The notes beneath the pieces are model-generated. The model made no database searches. It was not told where the DNA came from and worked only from the letters and a program-made list of their open reading frames with translations. The translations under genes were made by a program, and so were the position numbers. Shown here piece by piece: positions 28,661 through 35,501 of a DNA stretch of 35,501 nt. How positions within the stretch are numbered: position 1 is the stretch's first letter; each line of letters starts with the position of its first letter. Origin of the DNA: Variovorax sp. (lineage in GTDB: Bacteria; Pseudomonadota; Gammaproteobacteria; Burkholderiales; Burkholderiaceae_C); NCBI GenBank assembly GCA_004210915.1, contig SEGS01000036.1, positions 1-35,501 of the forward strand. The letters run 5' to 3'.

Positions 28661-30004
28661 ATGAAGCCGGTCATCGCTCTGGTCGGGCGCCCCAATGTCG
28701 GCAAATCGACGCTGTTCAACCGACTCACCCAAACCCGCGACGCCATCGTCGCCGATTTCGCCGGCCTGACACGCGACCGCCACTACGGCAACGGACGCCA
28801 GGGCAAGCGCGAGTTCATCGTCATCGACACCGGGGGCTTCGAGCCCGACGCCGGCAGCGGCATCTTCAAGGAGATGGCCAAGCAAACGCGGCAGGCGGTG
28901 GCGGAGGCCGACGTGGTGGTGTTCGTGGTCGATGCGCGCGAAGGCATTTCGGCGCAGGACCATGACATTGCCAATGAACTGCGCCGCCTCGGCAAGCCTT
29001 GCGTACTCGTCGCCAACAAGGCCGAGGGCATGCACGACGGCACCAGGCTGGTCGATTTCTACGAGTTGGGCCTGGGTGATGTGCACGGCGTGTCGGCCGC
29101 GCACGGGCAGGGCATTCGCGATCTGGTCGACCTGGCGCTCGAGCCGCTCGGTCTGCCGGACCCGGAAGACGACACCGACGAGGACGAAGCCAACAAGCCG
29201 ATCAAGCTCGCCGTCGCGGGCCGGCCCAATGTGGGCAAATCGACGCTGATCAACACCTGGCTTGGTGAAGAACGGCTCGTCGCTTTCGACATGCCGGGCA
29301 CGACGCGCGACGCCATCACCGTCCCCTTCGAGCGCAATGGCCAGCATTTCGAGCTGATCGACACCGCCGGGTTGCGACGCAAGGGCCGTGTCTTCGAAGC
29401 CATCGAGAAATTCTCGGTGGTCAAGACGCTGCAGGCCATCGAGTCAGCCAACGTCGTCCTGCTGCTGCTGGACGCGACCCAGGGCGTGACCGACCAGGAC
29501 GCGCACATCGCTGGCTACATCCTTGAGAGCGGCCGCGCCGTGGTGATCGCCATCAACAAGTGGGATGCGGTCGACAGCTACCAGCGCGAGCAGGTGCAGC
29601 GCCAGATCGAGACGCGGCTGCCTTTTCTCAAATTTGCGGCGCTGCATTTCATTTCGGCCATCAAGCGGCAAGGGCTCGGCCCGGTGTGGCAGGCCATTGC
29701 GCAGGCGCACAAGTCGGCCACGCGCAAGATGTCGACCCCTGTGCTCACGCGCCTGCTGCTCGAAGCGGTGCAGTTCCAGGCGCCGCAGCGGGGCGGGATG
29801 TTCCGGCCCAAGCTGCGCTACGCGCATCAGGGTGGCATGAACCCGCCAGTGATCATCATCCACGGCAATTCGCTCGAACATGTGACGGATGCGTACAAGC
29901 GCTTCTTAGAAGGTCGCTTTCGCAAGGAATTCGACCTGGTCGGCACGCCGCTTCGAATCCAGTTCAAGAGCTCGCAGAACCCGTTTGCCGACAAGGACGG
30001 CTGA
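28661..30004 (+). CDS. der: Ribosome biogenesis GTPase Der (EngA)
   Basis: 447 residues, with AAGGA 9 bases before the ATG. Two GTPase domains in tandem: the first P-loop GRPNVGKST at 9-17, the second identical motif at 187-195, each followed by a DTAG or DTGG switch motif. An acidic linker ([11 protein letters not shown], about 168-178) joins them, and a KH-like domain (about 355-440, [16 protein letters not shown]) contacts rRNA. Der is needed for 50S subunit maturation. The DNA for the two P-loops is nearly the same, a small internal direct repeat. The next gene, hfq, has its own leader of 163 bases. Confidence 0.97.
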   Translation: MKPVIALVGRPNVGKSTLFNRLTQTRDAIVADFAGLTRDRHYGNGRQGKREFIVIDTGGFEPDAGSGIFKEMAKQTRQAVAEADVVVFVVDAREGISAQDHDIANELRRLGKPCVLVANKAEGMHDGTRLVDFYELGLGDVHGVSAAHGQGIRDLVDLALEPLGLPDPEDDTDEDEANKPIKLAVAGRPNVGKSTLINTWLGEERLVAFDMPGTTRDAITVPFERNGQHFELIDTAGLRRKGRVFEAIEKFSVVKTLQAIESANVVLLLLDATQGVTDQDAHIAGYILESGRAVVIAINKWDAVDSYQREQVQRQIETRLPFLKFAALHFISAIKRQGLGPVWQAIAQAHKSATRKMSTPVLTRLLLEAVQFQAPQRGGMFRPKLRYAHQGGMNPPVIIIHGNSLEHVTDAYKRFLEGRFRKEFDLVGTPLRIQFKSSQNPFADKDG

Positions 30005-30099
30005 GCCTGTTGGCGGCGGTTGCACGCCGATGAGTCTTTCTCGCGCATCAAGTTCCACCTTTTGAGAGACGTTATTTTAAGAAGGCCTTTGATGCTTTT

Positions 30100-30128
30100 T
30101 GCTGCATCGCGGAAACCCTGTGTTAAGG
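30100..30128 (+). promoter_or_regulatory. hfq: Candidate promoter of hfq
   Basis: TTGCTG (30100-30105), a 17-base spacer and TTAAGG (30123-30128) lie about 40 bases before the GTG. Both hexamers are imperfect. The same leader also holds an A/T-rich block at 30070-30085 without a clear partner element. Confidence 0.3.
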
Positions 30129-30138
30129 TTCTCGCTCC

Positions 30139-30147
30139 AACAACAAC
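30139..30147 (+). promoter_or_regulatory. hfq: AAC triplet repeat in the hfq leader
   Basis: Three AAC triplets in a row lie 10 bases upstream of the GGAGA ribosome site of hfq. AAC fits the A-R-N pattern bound by the distal face of Hfq, so the site could serve autoregulation. Inference from the pattern only. Confidence 0.3.
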
Positions 30148-30167
30148 TCTTGAACACGGAGAATATC

Positions 30168-30413
30168 GTGAGCAATAAAGGGCAACTTCTGCAAGACCCC
30201 TTCCTGAACACCCTGCGTCGCGAGCACGTGCCGGTTTCGATTTATCTGGTGAACGGCATCAAGCTGCAAGGCCAGATCGAATCGTTCGACCAATACGTCG
30301 TTCTGCTTCGCAATACGGTGACTCAGATGGTCTACAAGCACGCCATTTCCACCATCGTGCCGGGTCGTGCCGTCAACTTCTCGGCTGCCGAGAACGACGA
30401 CGCCGCAGCCTGA
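30168..30413 (+). CDS. hfq: RNA chaperone Hfq
   Basis: 81 residues from a GTG, with GGAGA 5 bases upstream; an in-frame ATG region further up lies in the leader. The hexameric Sm-fold protein pairs small RNAs with mRNAs. Sm1 is [20 protein letters not shown] with the distal-face and proximal-face residues (Q8, F39, F42-like positions) and Sm2 is [10 protein letters not shown]. The C-terminal tail is short ([10 protein letters not shown]), acidic-ended, unlike the long tail of E. coli Hfq (102). A strong terminator follows. Confidence 0.97.
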   Translation: MSNKGQLLQDPFLNTLRREHVPVSIYLVNGIKLQGQIESFDQYVVLLRNTVTQMVYKHAISTIVPGRAVNFSAAENDDAAA

Positions 30414-30422
30414 ACAGCGCGG

Positions 30423-30452
30423 AGCGCGGCGGGTCATTCCGCCGCGCTTTTT
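30423..30452 (+). terminator. Strong intrinsic terminator after hfq
   Basis: A perfect 10-bp stem AGCGCGGCGG/CCGCCGCGCT with a 6-base loop is followed directly by TTTT. It lies 10 bases after the hfq stop and 15 bases before the hflX start, so hfq can be made as a separate short mRNA and hflX depends on readthrough. Confidence 0.9.
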
Positions 30453-30467
30453 CATTTGTGATTCCGA

Positions 30468-31637
30468 TTGTCTGAATTGACATCCCGCCCGGATGGCGCC
30501 GTCGTGCTCGTCGGTGTCGACTTCGGATTGCCCCATTTCGATATGGAACTGGAAGAGCTTGGCTTGCTTGCGCAGACCGCCGGGCTGTTGCCCGTTGCGC
30601 GCCTGGTGTGCAAGCGCAAGGCGCCCGACGCGGCCTTGTTCGTCGGCAGCGGAAAGGCCGACGAGATCAAGGAACTGGCGCAGTTGCATGGCGCCAGCGA
30701 GGTCATTTTCGATCAGTCCCTGAGTCCGGCGCAGCAGCGCAACCTCGAGCGGCAGCTGGACGTCGCGGTCTACGACCGGACCTTCCTCATTCTCGAAATC
30801 TTCGCCCAGCGCGCTCGGTCGCACGAGGGCAAGTTGCAGGTCGAACTGGCCCGCCTTCAGTACCTGAGCACCCGGCTGGTTCGGCGCTGGTCTCACCTCG
30901 AGCGGCAGACCGGTGGCGCCGGCGTGCGAGGCGGACCGGGCGAGAAGCAGATCGAACTCGACCGCCGCATGATCAGCGAGAGCATCAAGCGCACGCGGGA
31001 GCGCCTGGCCAAGGTCCAGAAGCAGCGCGGCACGCAGCGCCGCCAGCGCGAGCGGCGCGACACCTTCAACATTTCGCTGGTGGGCTATACCAACGCCGGC
31101 AAGTCGTCACTTTTCAACGCGTTGGTCAAGGCGCGCGCGTATGAGGCCGACCAGCTGTTCGCCACGCTGGATACCACCACGCGCCACCTGTACCTCGGTG
31201 ATGCGCGGCGGCAAGTCTCGATCTCGGACACGGTCGGCTTCATTCGCGATCTGCCACATGGCCTGGTCGATGCGTTCAAGGCCACGCTGCAGGAAGCGGT
31301 CGATGCCGACCTGTTGCTCCACGTGGTCGATGCGTCCAACCCCCATCACCTCGAGCAGATGGCGCAGGTGCAGTCCGTGCTCAAGGATATCGGGGCCGAG
31401 GCCGTGCCGCAACTTCTGGTCTTCAACAAGCTCGATGCTCTTGAAAGCAGTCAGCATCCGCTGCATCTGCAGGACGAGATGGAAGTCGATGGCGCGCAGG
31501 TGGCGCGCATCTTCCTGAGTGCACGCACAGGGGAGGGCGTTCCGGCGCTGCGCGCCGAACTGGCACAGCGTTCAGGCTCCACGCCGGCGCCGATGACCTT
31601 AGAGGGCGACGCTGAATTGCACGATGGTGCTGACTGA
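30468..31637 (+). CDS. hflX: GTPase HflX
   Basis: 389 residues (E. coli 426) from a TTG; an in-frame stop 9 bases further up limits the choice. The N-terminal HflX domain contains FVGSGKADEIKELAQ and the conserved GGAGVRGGPGEKQIELDRR at 149-167. A basic helical segment (about 172-198) leads to the GTPase domain: P-loop GYTNAGKSS at 206-214, switch DTVGFIRDLPHGLVDAF, and NKLD. HflX splits stalled or heat-damaged 70S ribosomes. hfq-hflX-hflK-hflC is the classic hfl locus order. No ribosome site is clear. Confidence 0.94.
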   Translation: MSELTSRPDGAVVLVGVDFGLPHFDMELEELGLLAQTAGLLPVARLVCKRKAPDAALFVGSGKADEIKELAQLHGASEVIFDQSLSPAQQRNLERQLDVAVYDRTFLILEIFAQRARSHEGKLQVELARLQYLSTRLVRRWSHLERQTGGAGVRGGPGEKQIELDRRMISESIKRTRERLAKVQKQRGTQRRQRERRDTFNISLVGYTNAGKSSLFNALVKARAYEADQLFATLDTTTRHLYLGDARRQVSISDTVGFIRDLPHGLVDAFKATLQEAVDADLLLHVVDASNPHHLEQMAQVQSVLKDIGAEAVPQLLVFNKLDALESSQHPLHLQDEMEVDGAQVARIFLSARTGEGVPALRAELAQRSGSTPAPMTLEGDAELHDGAD

Positions 31638-31675
31638 TTGGGCACAATCCCGCCAATGACAAGAGAACGACGCGA

Positions 31676-33037
31676 ATGAATGCAGCAAAGCCAGTGTGGA
31701 GACGGTTTCAGGGCATGTTCAACCTGAACGATGGTCGATGGGGTCGCGGTGACGATGCGTCGTCCGGTAACGGCAACCCGAACCCGAACCGGCCGGATGC
31801 CGATCCGCCGCCTGCCGACAACCGGCCGCGCGGGCAGGGTCCGAACCAGGGGCCCCCTGATCTCGACGAACTCTGGCGCGACTTCAATCGCAAACTTGGC
31901 GGCTTGTTCGGCGGTGGCCGGGGCGGCGGCAACCAGCGCCCCAACGGCGGCGGTGGCAACGGGGGCTTCAAGCCGCCCGAGATCAAGAACGCCGGGCTCG
32001 GCGTGGGGCTGATCGCTGTTGTGGCCGCGCTGATCTGGCTCGGCACGGGGTTCTTCATCGTGAACGAAGGCCAGCAGGCGGTGATCACCCAGTTCGGCAG
32101 CTACAAGACCACTGTCGGCGCAGGCTTCAACTGGCGCTTGCCTTACCCGATCCAGCGCCATGAAGTCGTGGTCGTGACGCAGATCCGCTCGACCGACGTG
32201 GGCCGCGACACCATCGTCCGTTCGACCGGGCTGCGCGAGTCCGCCATGCTGACGGAAGACGAGAACATCGTCGAGATCAAGTTCGCGGTGCAATACCGTC
32301 TGAGCGACGCGCGCGCGTATCTCTACGAGAGCAAGGATCCGGCTGCCACGGTCGTGCAGGTGGCTGAGACCGCCGTGCGCGAAGTGGTCGGCAAGATGAA
32401 GATGGACGCGGCGCTCGCCGAAGAGCGCGACCAGATCTCCCCGCGCGTGCGCGCACTGATGCAGACCATCCTCGACCGCTACAAGGTCGGCGTCGAGGTC
32501 GTCAACATCAATCTGCAGGAGGGCGGTGTTCGTCCGCCCGAGCAGGTCCAGGCAGCGTTCGACGACGTGCTCAAAGCCGGTCAGGAACGTGAGCGGGCCA
32601 AGAACGAAGCGCAGGCCTATGCCAACGACGTGATCCCGCGTGCGACGGGTGCAGCTTCTCGCTTGCAGGAAGAGTCGGAGGCTTACAAGGCCCGCATCGT
32701 CGCGCAGGCACAGGGTGATGCCGGCCGTTTCGCGGCTGTGCTGACTGAATACCAGAAGGCGCCGCAGGTCACACGCGATCGCATGTACACCGATGCCATG
32801 CAGCAGATTTACGCGAACACCACCAAGGTGTTGGTCGACAGCAAGCAGGGCTCCAATCTCCTGTACTTGCCGCTCGACAAGTTGATGCAGGCCACGGGCG
32901 CGCCGGCCGCTGGCGGTGCTGCCGGCACCGCGGGAACCACCACGACGCCAAACCCTGTGCCGACCTTGCCGTCGGCCGCTGCCGCGGGCGACGCCCGCGC
33001 CCGCGATGGCCGTTCGCGCGATCGCGACGTGCGTTGA
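31676..33037 (+). CDS. hflK: FtsH protease activity modulator HflK
   Basis: 453 residues from the ATG at 31676; an ATG at 31715 (starting MFNLNDGRWGRG) is the main alternative. A cytosolic N-terminus rich in Gly, Asn and Pro (about 20-100) precedes one membrane segment at 106-128, then the periplasmic SPFH/band-7 domain (VNEGQQAVITQFGSYKTTVG onward) and a coiled region (GQERERAKNEAQAYANDVIP). HflK and HflC assemble into a cage around FtsH and limit its proteolysis of membrane proteins. The C-terminus is low complexity. hflC follows 13 bases later. Confidence 0.95.
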   Translation: MNAAKPVWRRFQGMFNLNDGRWGRGDDASSGNGNPNPNRPDADPPPADNRPRGQGPNQGPPDLDELWRDFNRKLGGLFGGGRGGGNQRPNGGGGNGGFKPPEIKNAGLGVGLIAVVAALIWLGTGFFIVNEGQQAVITQFGSYKTTVGAGFNWRLPYPIQRHEVVVVTQIRSTDVGRDTIVRSTGLRESAMLTEDENIVEIKFAVQYRLSDARAYLYESKDPAATVVQVAETAVREVVGKMKMDAALAEERDQISPRVRALMQTILDRYKVGVEVVNINLQEGGVRPPEQVQAAFDDVLKAGQERERAKNEAQAYANDVIPRATGAASRLQEESEAYKARIVAQAQGDAGRFAAVLTEYQKAPQVTRDRMYTDAMQQIYANTTKVLVDSKQGSNLLYLPLDKLMQATGAPAAGGAAGTAGTTTTPNPVPTLPSAAAAGDARARDGRSRDRDVR

Positions 33038-33050
33038 GAAAGCCAGAACA

Positions 33051-33947
33051 ATGAACAGAATCGGTTTCATCGCTTCATCGATCCTCGTGGCGCTCGCGCT
33101 GCTGAGCTCGATGCTCTTCGTGGTCGACCAGCGCCAGTTCGGTGTGGTCTACCAACTCGGCCAGATCAAGCAGGTCATCACGGAGCCCGGCCTGAGCTTC
33201 AAGCTGCCGCCGCCGTTCCAGAACGTCTCGTACATCGACAAGCGCTTGCTCACGCTGTCCAGTCTCGATACCGAGCCGATGCTGACCGCTGAAAAGCAGC
33301 GGGTGGTGATCGACTGGTATGTGCGCTGGCGCATCATCAACCCGTCCGAGTACATCCGGAACGTCGGGCTCGACGAGAACGCCGGCGCTGTGCAGCTGAA
33401 TCGCGTGGTTCGCAATGCGTTCCAGGAGAACATCAACAAGCGAACCGTGCGCGATCTGATCTCGACGCGTCGCGAAGCCCTGATGGCTGACGTGCAACGC
33501 GAAGTGCTGGCCGTGGTGAAGGGCGCCAACCCCTGGGGCGTGGACGTGATCGATGTGCGCATCACGCGCGTCGACTACGTGGAAGCGATCACCGAGTCGG
33601 TCTACCGCCGGATGGAAGCCGAGCGCAAGCGCGTGGCGAACGAACTGCGCTCGACGGGCTTCGCCGAGGGCGAAAAGATCCGCGCCGACGCCGACCGTCA
33701 GCGCGAAGTCACCGTGGCCAATGCCTACCGCGAAGCCCAGAAGATCAAGGGCGAGGGCGATGCCCTGGCTGCGGCGGCGTATGGCGAGTCTTTCGGCCGT
33801 GACCCGCAGTTCGCGCAGTTCTACCGAAGCCTCGATGCCTACAAGGCCAGCTTCAACAACAAGAGCGATGTGATGGTCCTGGACCCGTCGTCCGAGTTCT
33901 TCCGCGCAATGCAGAGCCCCGGTTCGGGTGCTTCGCCGCGCCGCTGA
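33051..33947 (+). CDS. hflC: FtsH protease activity modulator HflC
   Basis: 298 residues from the ATG at 33051; the open frame upstream overlaps hflK and is shadow. One N-terminal membrane segment at about 4-24 (IGFIASSILVALALLSSMLFV) is followed by a periplasmic SPFH domain (VDQRQFGVVYQLGQIKQVIT) and a helical part (YRRMEAERKRVANELRSTGF, EGEKIRADADRQREV) typical of HflC. It partners HflK in the FtsH-regulating complex. Slightly shorter than E. coli HflC (334). Confidence 0.96.
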   Translation: MNRIGFIASSILVALALLSSMLFVVDQRQFGVVYQLGQIKQVITEPGLSFKLPPPFQNVSYIDKRLLTLSSLDTEPMLTAEKQRVVIDWYVRWRIINPSEYIRNVGLDENAGAVQLNRVVRNAFQENINKRTVRDLISTRREALMADVQREVLAVVKGANPWGVDVIDVRITRVDYVEAITESVYRRMEAERKRVANELRSTGFAEGEKIRADADRQREVTVANAYREAQKIKGEGDALAAAAYGESFGRDPQFAQFYRSLDAYKASFNNKSDVMVLDPSSEFFRAMQSPGSGASPRR

Positions 33948-33961
33948 ACACGCGCGCTGGC

Positions 33962-34150
33962 GTGAGCGCCGACAGCCTCTGGACGGCCTTCGCGCTGGTA
34001 TTGGTGATCGAGGGCATCCTGCCCTTCGTTTCGCCCGGCGGCTGGCGGCGCGGTTTCGCGCAACTCATGCAACTGCGCGACGGCCAGCTTCGTTTCTTCG
34101 GGCTTTGCAGCATCCTGGCGGGCCTCGGCGTGCTGTGGCTGCTGGCCTGA
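33962..34150 (+). CDS. DUF2065 (YjeT-like) small membrane protein
   Basis: 62 residues from a GTG 14 bases after hflC. Two predicted membrane segments: SLWTAFALVLVIEGILPFV (5-23) and FGLCSILAGLGVLWLLA (46-62), joined by a basic loop GGWRRGFAQLMQLRDGQLR. This matches the DUF2065 family, which sits behind hflC in many proteobacteria including E. coli (yjeT). Function is unknown; its place suggests a link to the HflKC-FtsH membrane complex, but this is inference. Confidence 0.88.
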   Translation: MSADSLWTAFALVLVIEGILPFVSPGGWRRGFAQLMQLRDGQLRFFGLCSILAGLGVLWLLA

Positions 34151-34196
34151 GGGCCCAACCAACCGCTGCGTCGATGGGTCCGCAGACGCGGGCCGC

Positions 34197-34202
34197 TAGA
34201 AT
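34197..34202 (+). promoter_or_regulatory. hisZ: Candidate -10 element for hisZ
   Basis: TAGAAT, one mismatch from consensus, lies 27 bases before the hisZ ATG and would give a leader of about 20 bases. The -35 position has no recognisable match. Confidence 0.4.
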
Positions 34203-34229
34203 TCCGGTTTAACCCACCCGCCATTTCCC

Positions 34230-35381
34230 ATGTCCGCTTGGGTCCTCCCGGATCACATTGCCGATGTGCTGCCTTCCGAGGCGCGCCACATCGAAGAACT
34301 TCGACGCCTGCTGCTCGATACGGCCCGTGGCTATGGCCATGAGCTGGTGATGCCGCCGCTGCTCGAACATCTCGAATCGCTGCTGTCCGGCACGGGCGAA
34401 GCGCTCGACCTCCAGACCTTCAAGCTCGTGGACCAGTTGTCCGGGCGCAGCATGGGCTTGCGCGCCGACACCACGCCGCAAGTGGCGCGCATCGATGCCC
34501 ATCTTCTTAATCGCGCTGGCGTGACGCGCCTGTGCTACTGCGGCCCGGTTCTGCACACACGGCCCGATCGTCCGTACGCCACGCGGGAGCCCCTGCAGTT
34601 CGGTGCCGAAATCTACGGCCACGCCGGCCTCGAAGCCGACACCGAAGTGCTGCTGCTGGCGCTCGACTGCCTGCGCGCGACAGGGATGGCGCAAGGCGCG
34701 CTGGTCGATCTCGCCGATGCACGCATCGTGCGTGCGCTGTTTGCCGGCGTCCCGGTCGATGCGGCGGTGCTCGGGCGCGTGCATGCAGCACTCGCGGCCA
34801 AGGACACCAGCGAACTGCAGTCCCTCACGCGCGACTTCCCGGCGAGTTCGCGCGACGGATTGCGCGCGCTGGTCCAGCTCTACGGCGACATTGCGGTGCT
34901 CGACGAAGCCGAGAAGGCGCTGGGCGGCACGCCGGGCGTGCGAGAGGCGCTGGCGAACCTGAAGCGCCTGGCCGCAGGGCTCGAAGGCACGCAACTGAGT
35001 TTCGACCTGGCCGACCTTCGCGGCTATGCGTATTACAGCGGCATGCGTTTCGGCATCTACGTGCCAGGCGCGGCCGATGCACTGGTGCGCGGCGGACGTT
35101 ACGACGAGGTCGGCGCCGTGTTCGGCCGCAACCGCCCGGCGGTCGGCTTCAGCCTCGATGTGCGCGAGCTGGTCGGCGTGCTGCCGGCGCGACCGCTGCG
35201 CGCGGCCATCCGCGCGCCGTGGAGCGAGGCCACGGGGCTGCGCCAGGCGATCGCCGCGTTGCGCCATGCGGGTGAAACGGTGGTCTGCGTGCTGCCGGGC
35301 CATGACAGCGAGATCGACGAATTCCATTGCGACCGCGAGCTCACCGAGCGCGCCGGGCATTGGACCGTGCAAGCCATCTGA
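34230..35381 (+). CDS. hisZ: ATP phosphoribosyltransferase regulatory subunit HisZ
   Basis: 383 residues. A class II synthetase-like protein without tRNA charging. It pairs with the short form of HisG and is needed for activity and histidine feedback in the first step of histidine synthesis. [20 protein letters not shown] starts the fold; [20 protein letters not shown] and [13 protein letters not shown] correspond to motif 2 of HisS, and [20 protein letters not shown] to the histidine-binding loop, but the anticodon-binding domain of HisS is missing. Its position between hflC and purA is usual in betaproteobacteria. The hisG gene must lie elsewhere. Confidence 0.94.
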
Positions 35382-35403
35382 TTTTTTTGACAAGCAGGAC
35401 ATC

Positions 35404-35501
35404 ATGAGCGTGACTACCGGAAGAAACGTGGTCGTCGTCGGCACCCAATGGGGCGACGAGGGCAAGGGCAAGCTGGTCGACTGGCTGACCGAGAGCGCCC
35501 A
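35404..35501 (+). CDS. purA: Adenylosuccinate synthetase (3' partial)
   Basis: The first 32 codons are in the window, with AGGA 4 bases before the ATG. The start [16 protein letters not shown] holds the Gly-rich GTP-binding loop and the catalytic Asp of GDEGKG that mark PurA, which joins IMP and aspartate in AMP synthesis. hisZ ends 22 bases upstream, so the two are probably co-transcribed. The rest runs out of the window. Confidence 0.93.

Noticed and set aside
28685..29245. Direct repeat of the sequence for GRPNVGKST in der
   Set aside because: Explained by the two homologous GTPase domains of the protein, not a mobile or recombination element.
35387..35392. Perfect TTGACA upstream of purA
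   Set aside because: A -10 at normal spacing would fall inside purA after its start codon, so it cannot drive the gene; the T run there also has no stem before it to act as a terminator.

Overview
The window is a high-GC chromosomal segment with dense housekeeping genes. Gene content, gene order and protein style point to a betaproteobacterium of the order Burkholderiales, most likely family Comamonadaceae (Variovorax/Acidovorax-like). This rests on recognising families and neighbourhoods by eye; no search was run. I see no insertion sequences, phage genes, CRISPR array, rRNA or tRNA, and no stretch over 300 bases without a gene.

Layout. (1) Positions 1-3331: the 3' end of a COG1092-type methyltransferase, an exported NlpC/P60 peptidase on the minus strand, an exported PQQ-type sugar dehydrogenase and an isochorismatase-fold hydrolase. 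(2) 3439-12927: propionyl-CoA synthetase prpE, then the 2-oxoglutarate dehydrogenase operon sucA-sucB-lpdA, followed by zapE and a small exported coiled-coil protein of unknown function. (3) 12936-16051: a PP2C phosphatase on the minus strand, divergent from a DUF465/YdcH-like small protein and a DinG/YoaA-type iron-sulfur helicase. (4) 16092-20653: bamD (minus) divergent from rluD, then scpB-rluB. (5) 20801-35501: a one-directional block ndk, rlmN, pilW-like, rodZ-like, ispG, hisS, yfgM-like, bamB, der, hfq, hflX, hflK, hflC, DUF2065 gene, hisZ and the start of purA.

How the genes fit together. The sucAB-lpdA operon forms one TCA-cycle complex, with prpE feeding propionyl-CoA next to it. bamD and bamB both serve outer-membrane protein assembly, and the yfgM-like gene sits beside bamB. 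rluD, rluB, rlmN, der and hflX act on rRNA or ribosomes. hflK-hflC form the membrane complex that controls FtsH. Many genes overlap by 4-8 bases (zapE/next gene, DUF465/helicase, scpB/rluB, pilW/rodZ, rodZ/ispG), which suggests translational coupling.

I found no clear undescribed multi-gene system. The points most worth a second look are regulatory or structural: a 32-bp dyad upstream of sucA, an octamer tandem repeat spanning the lpdA-zapE junction, a promoter that would make the NlpC/P60 mRNA leaderless, a perfect TATAAT for bamD inside the rluD coding region, and an orphan exported coiled-coil protein coupled to zapE.
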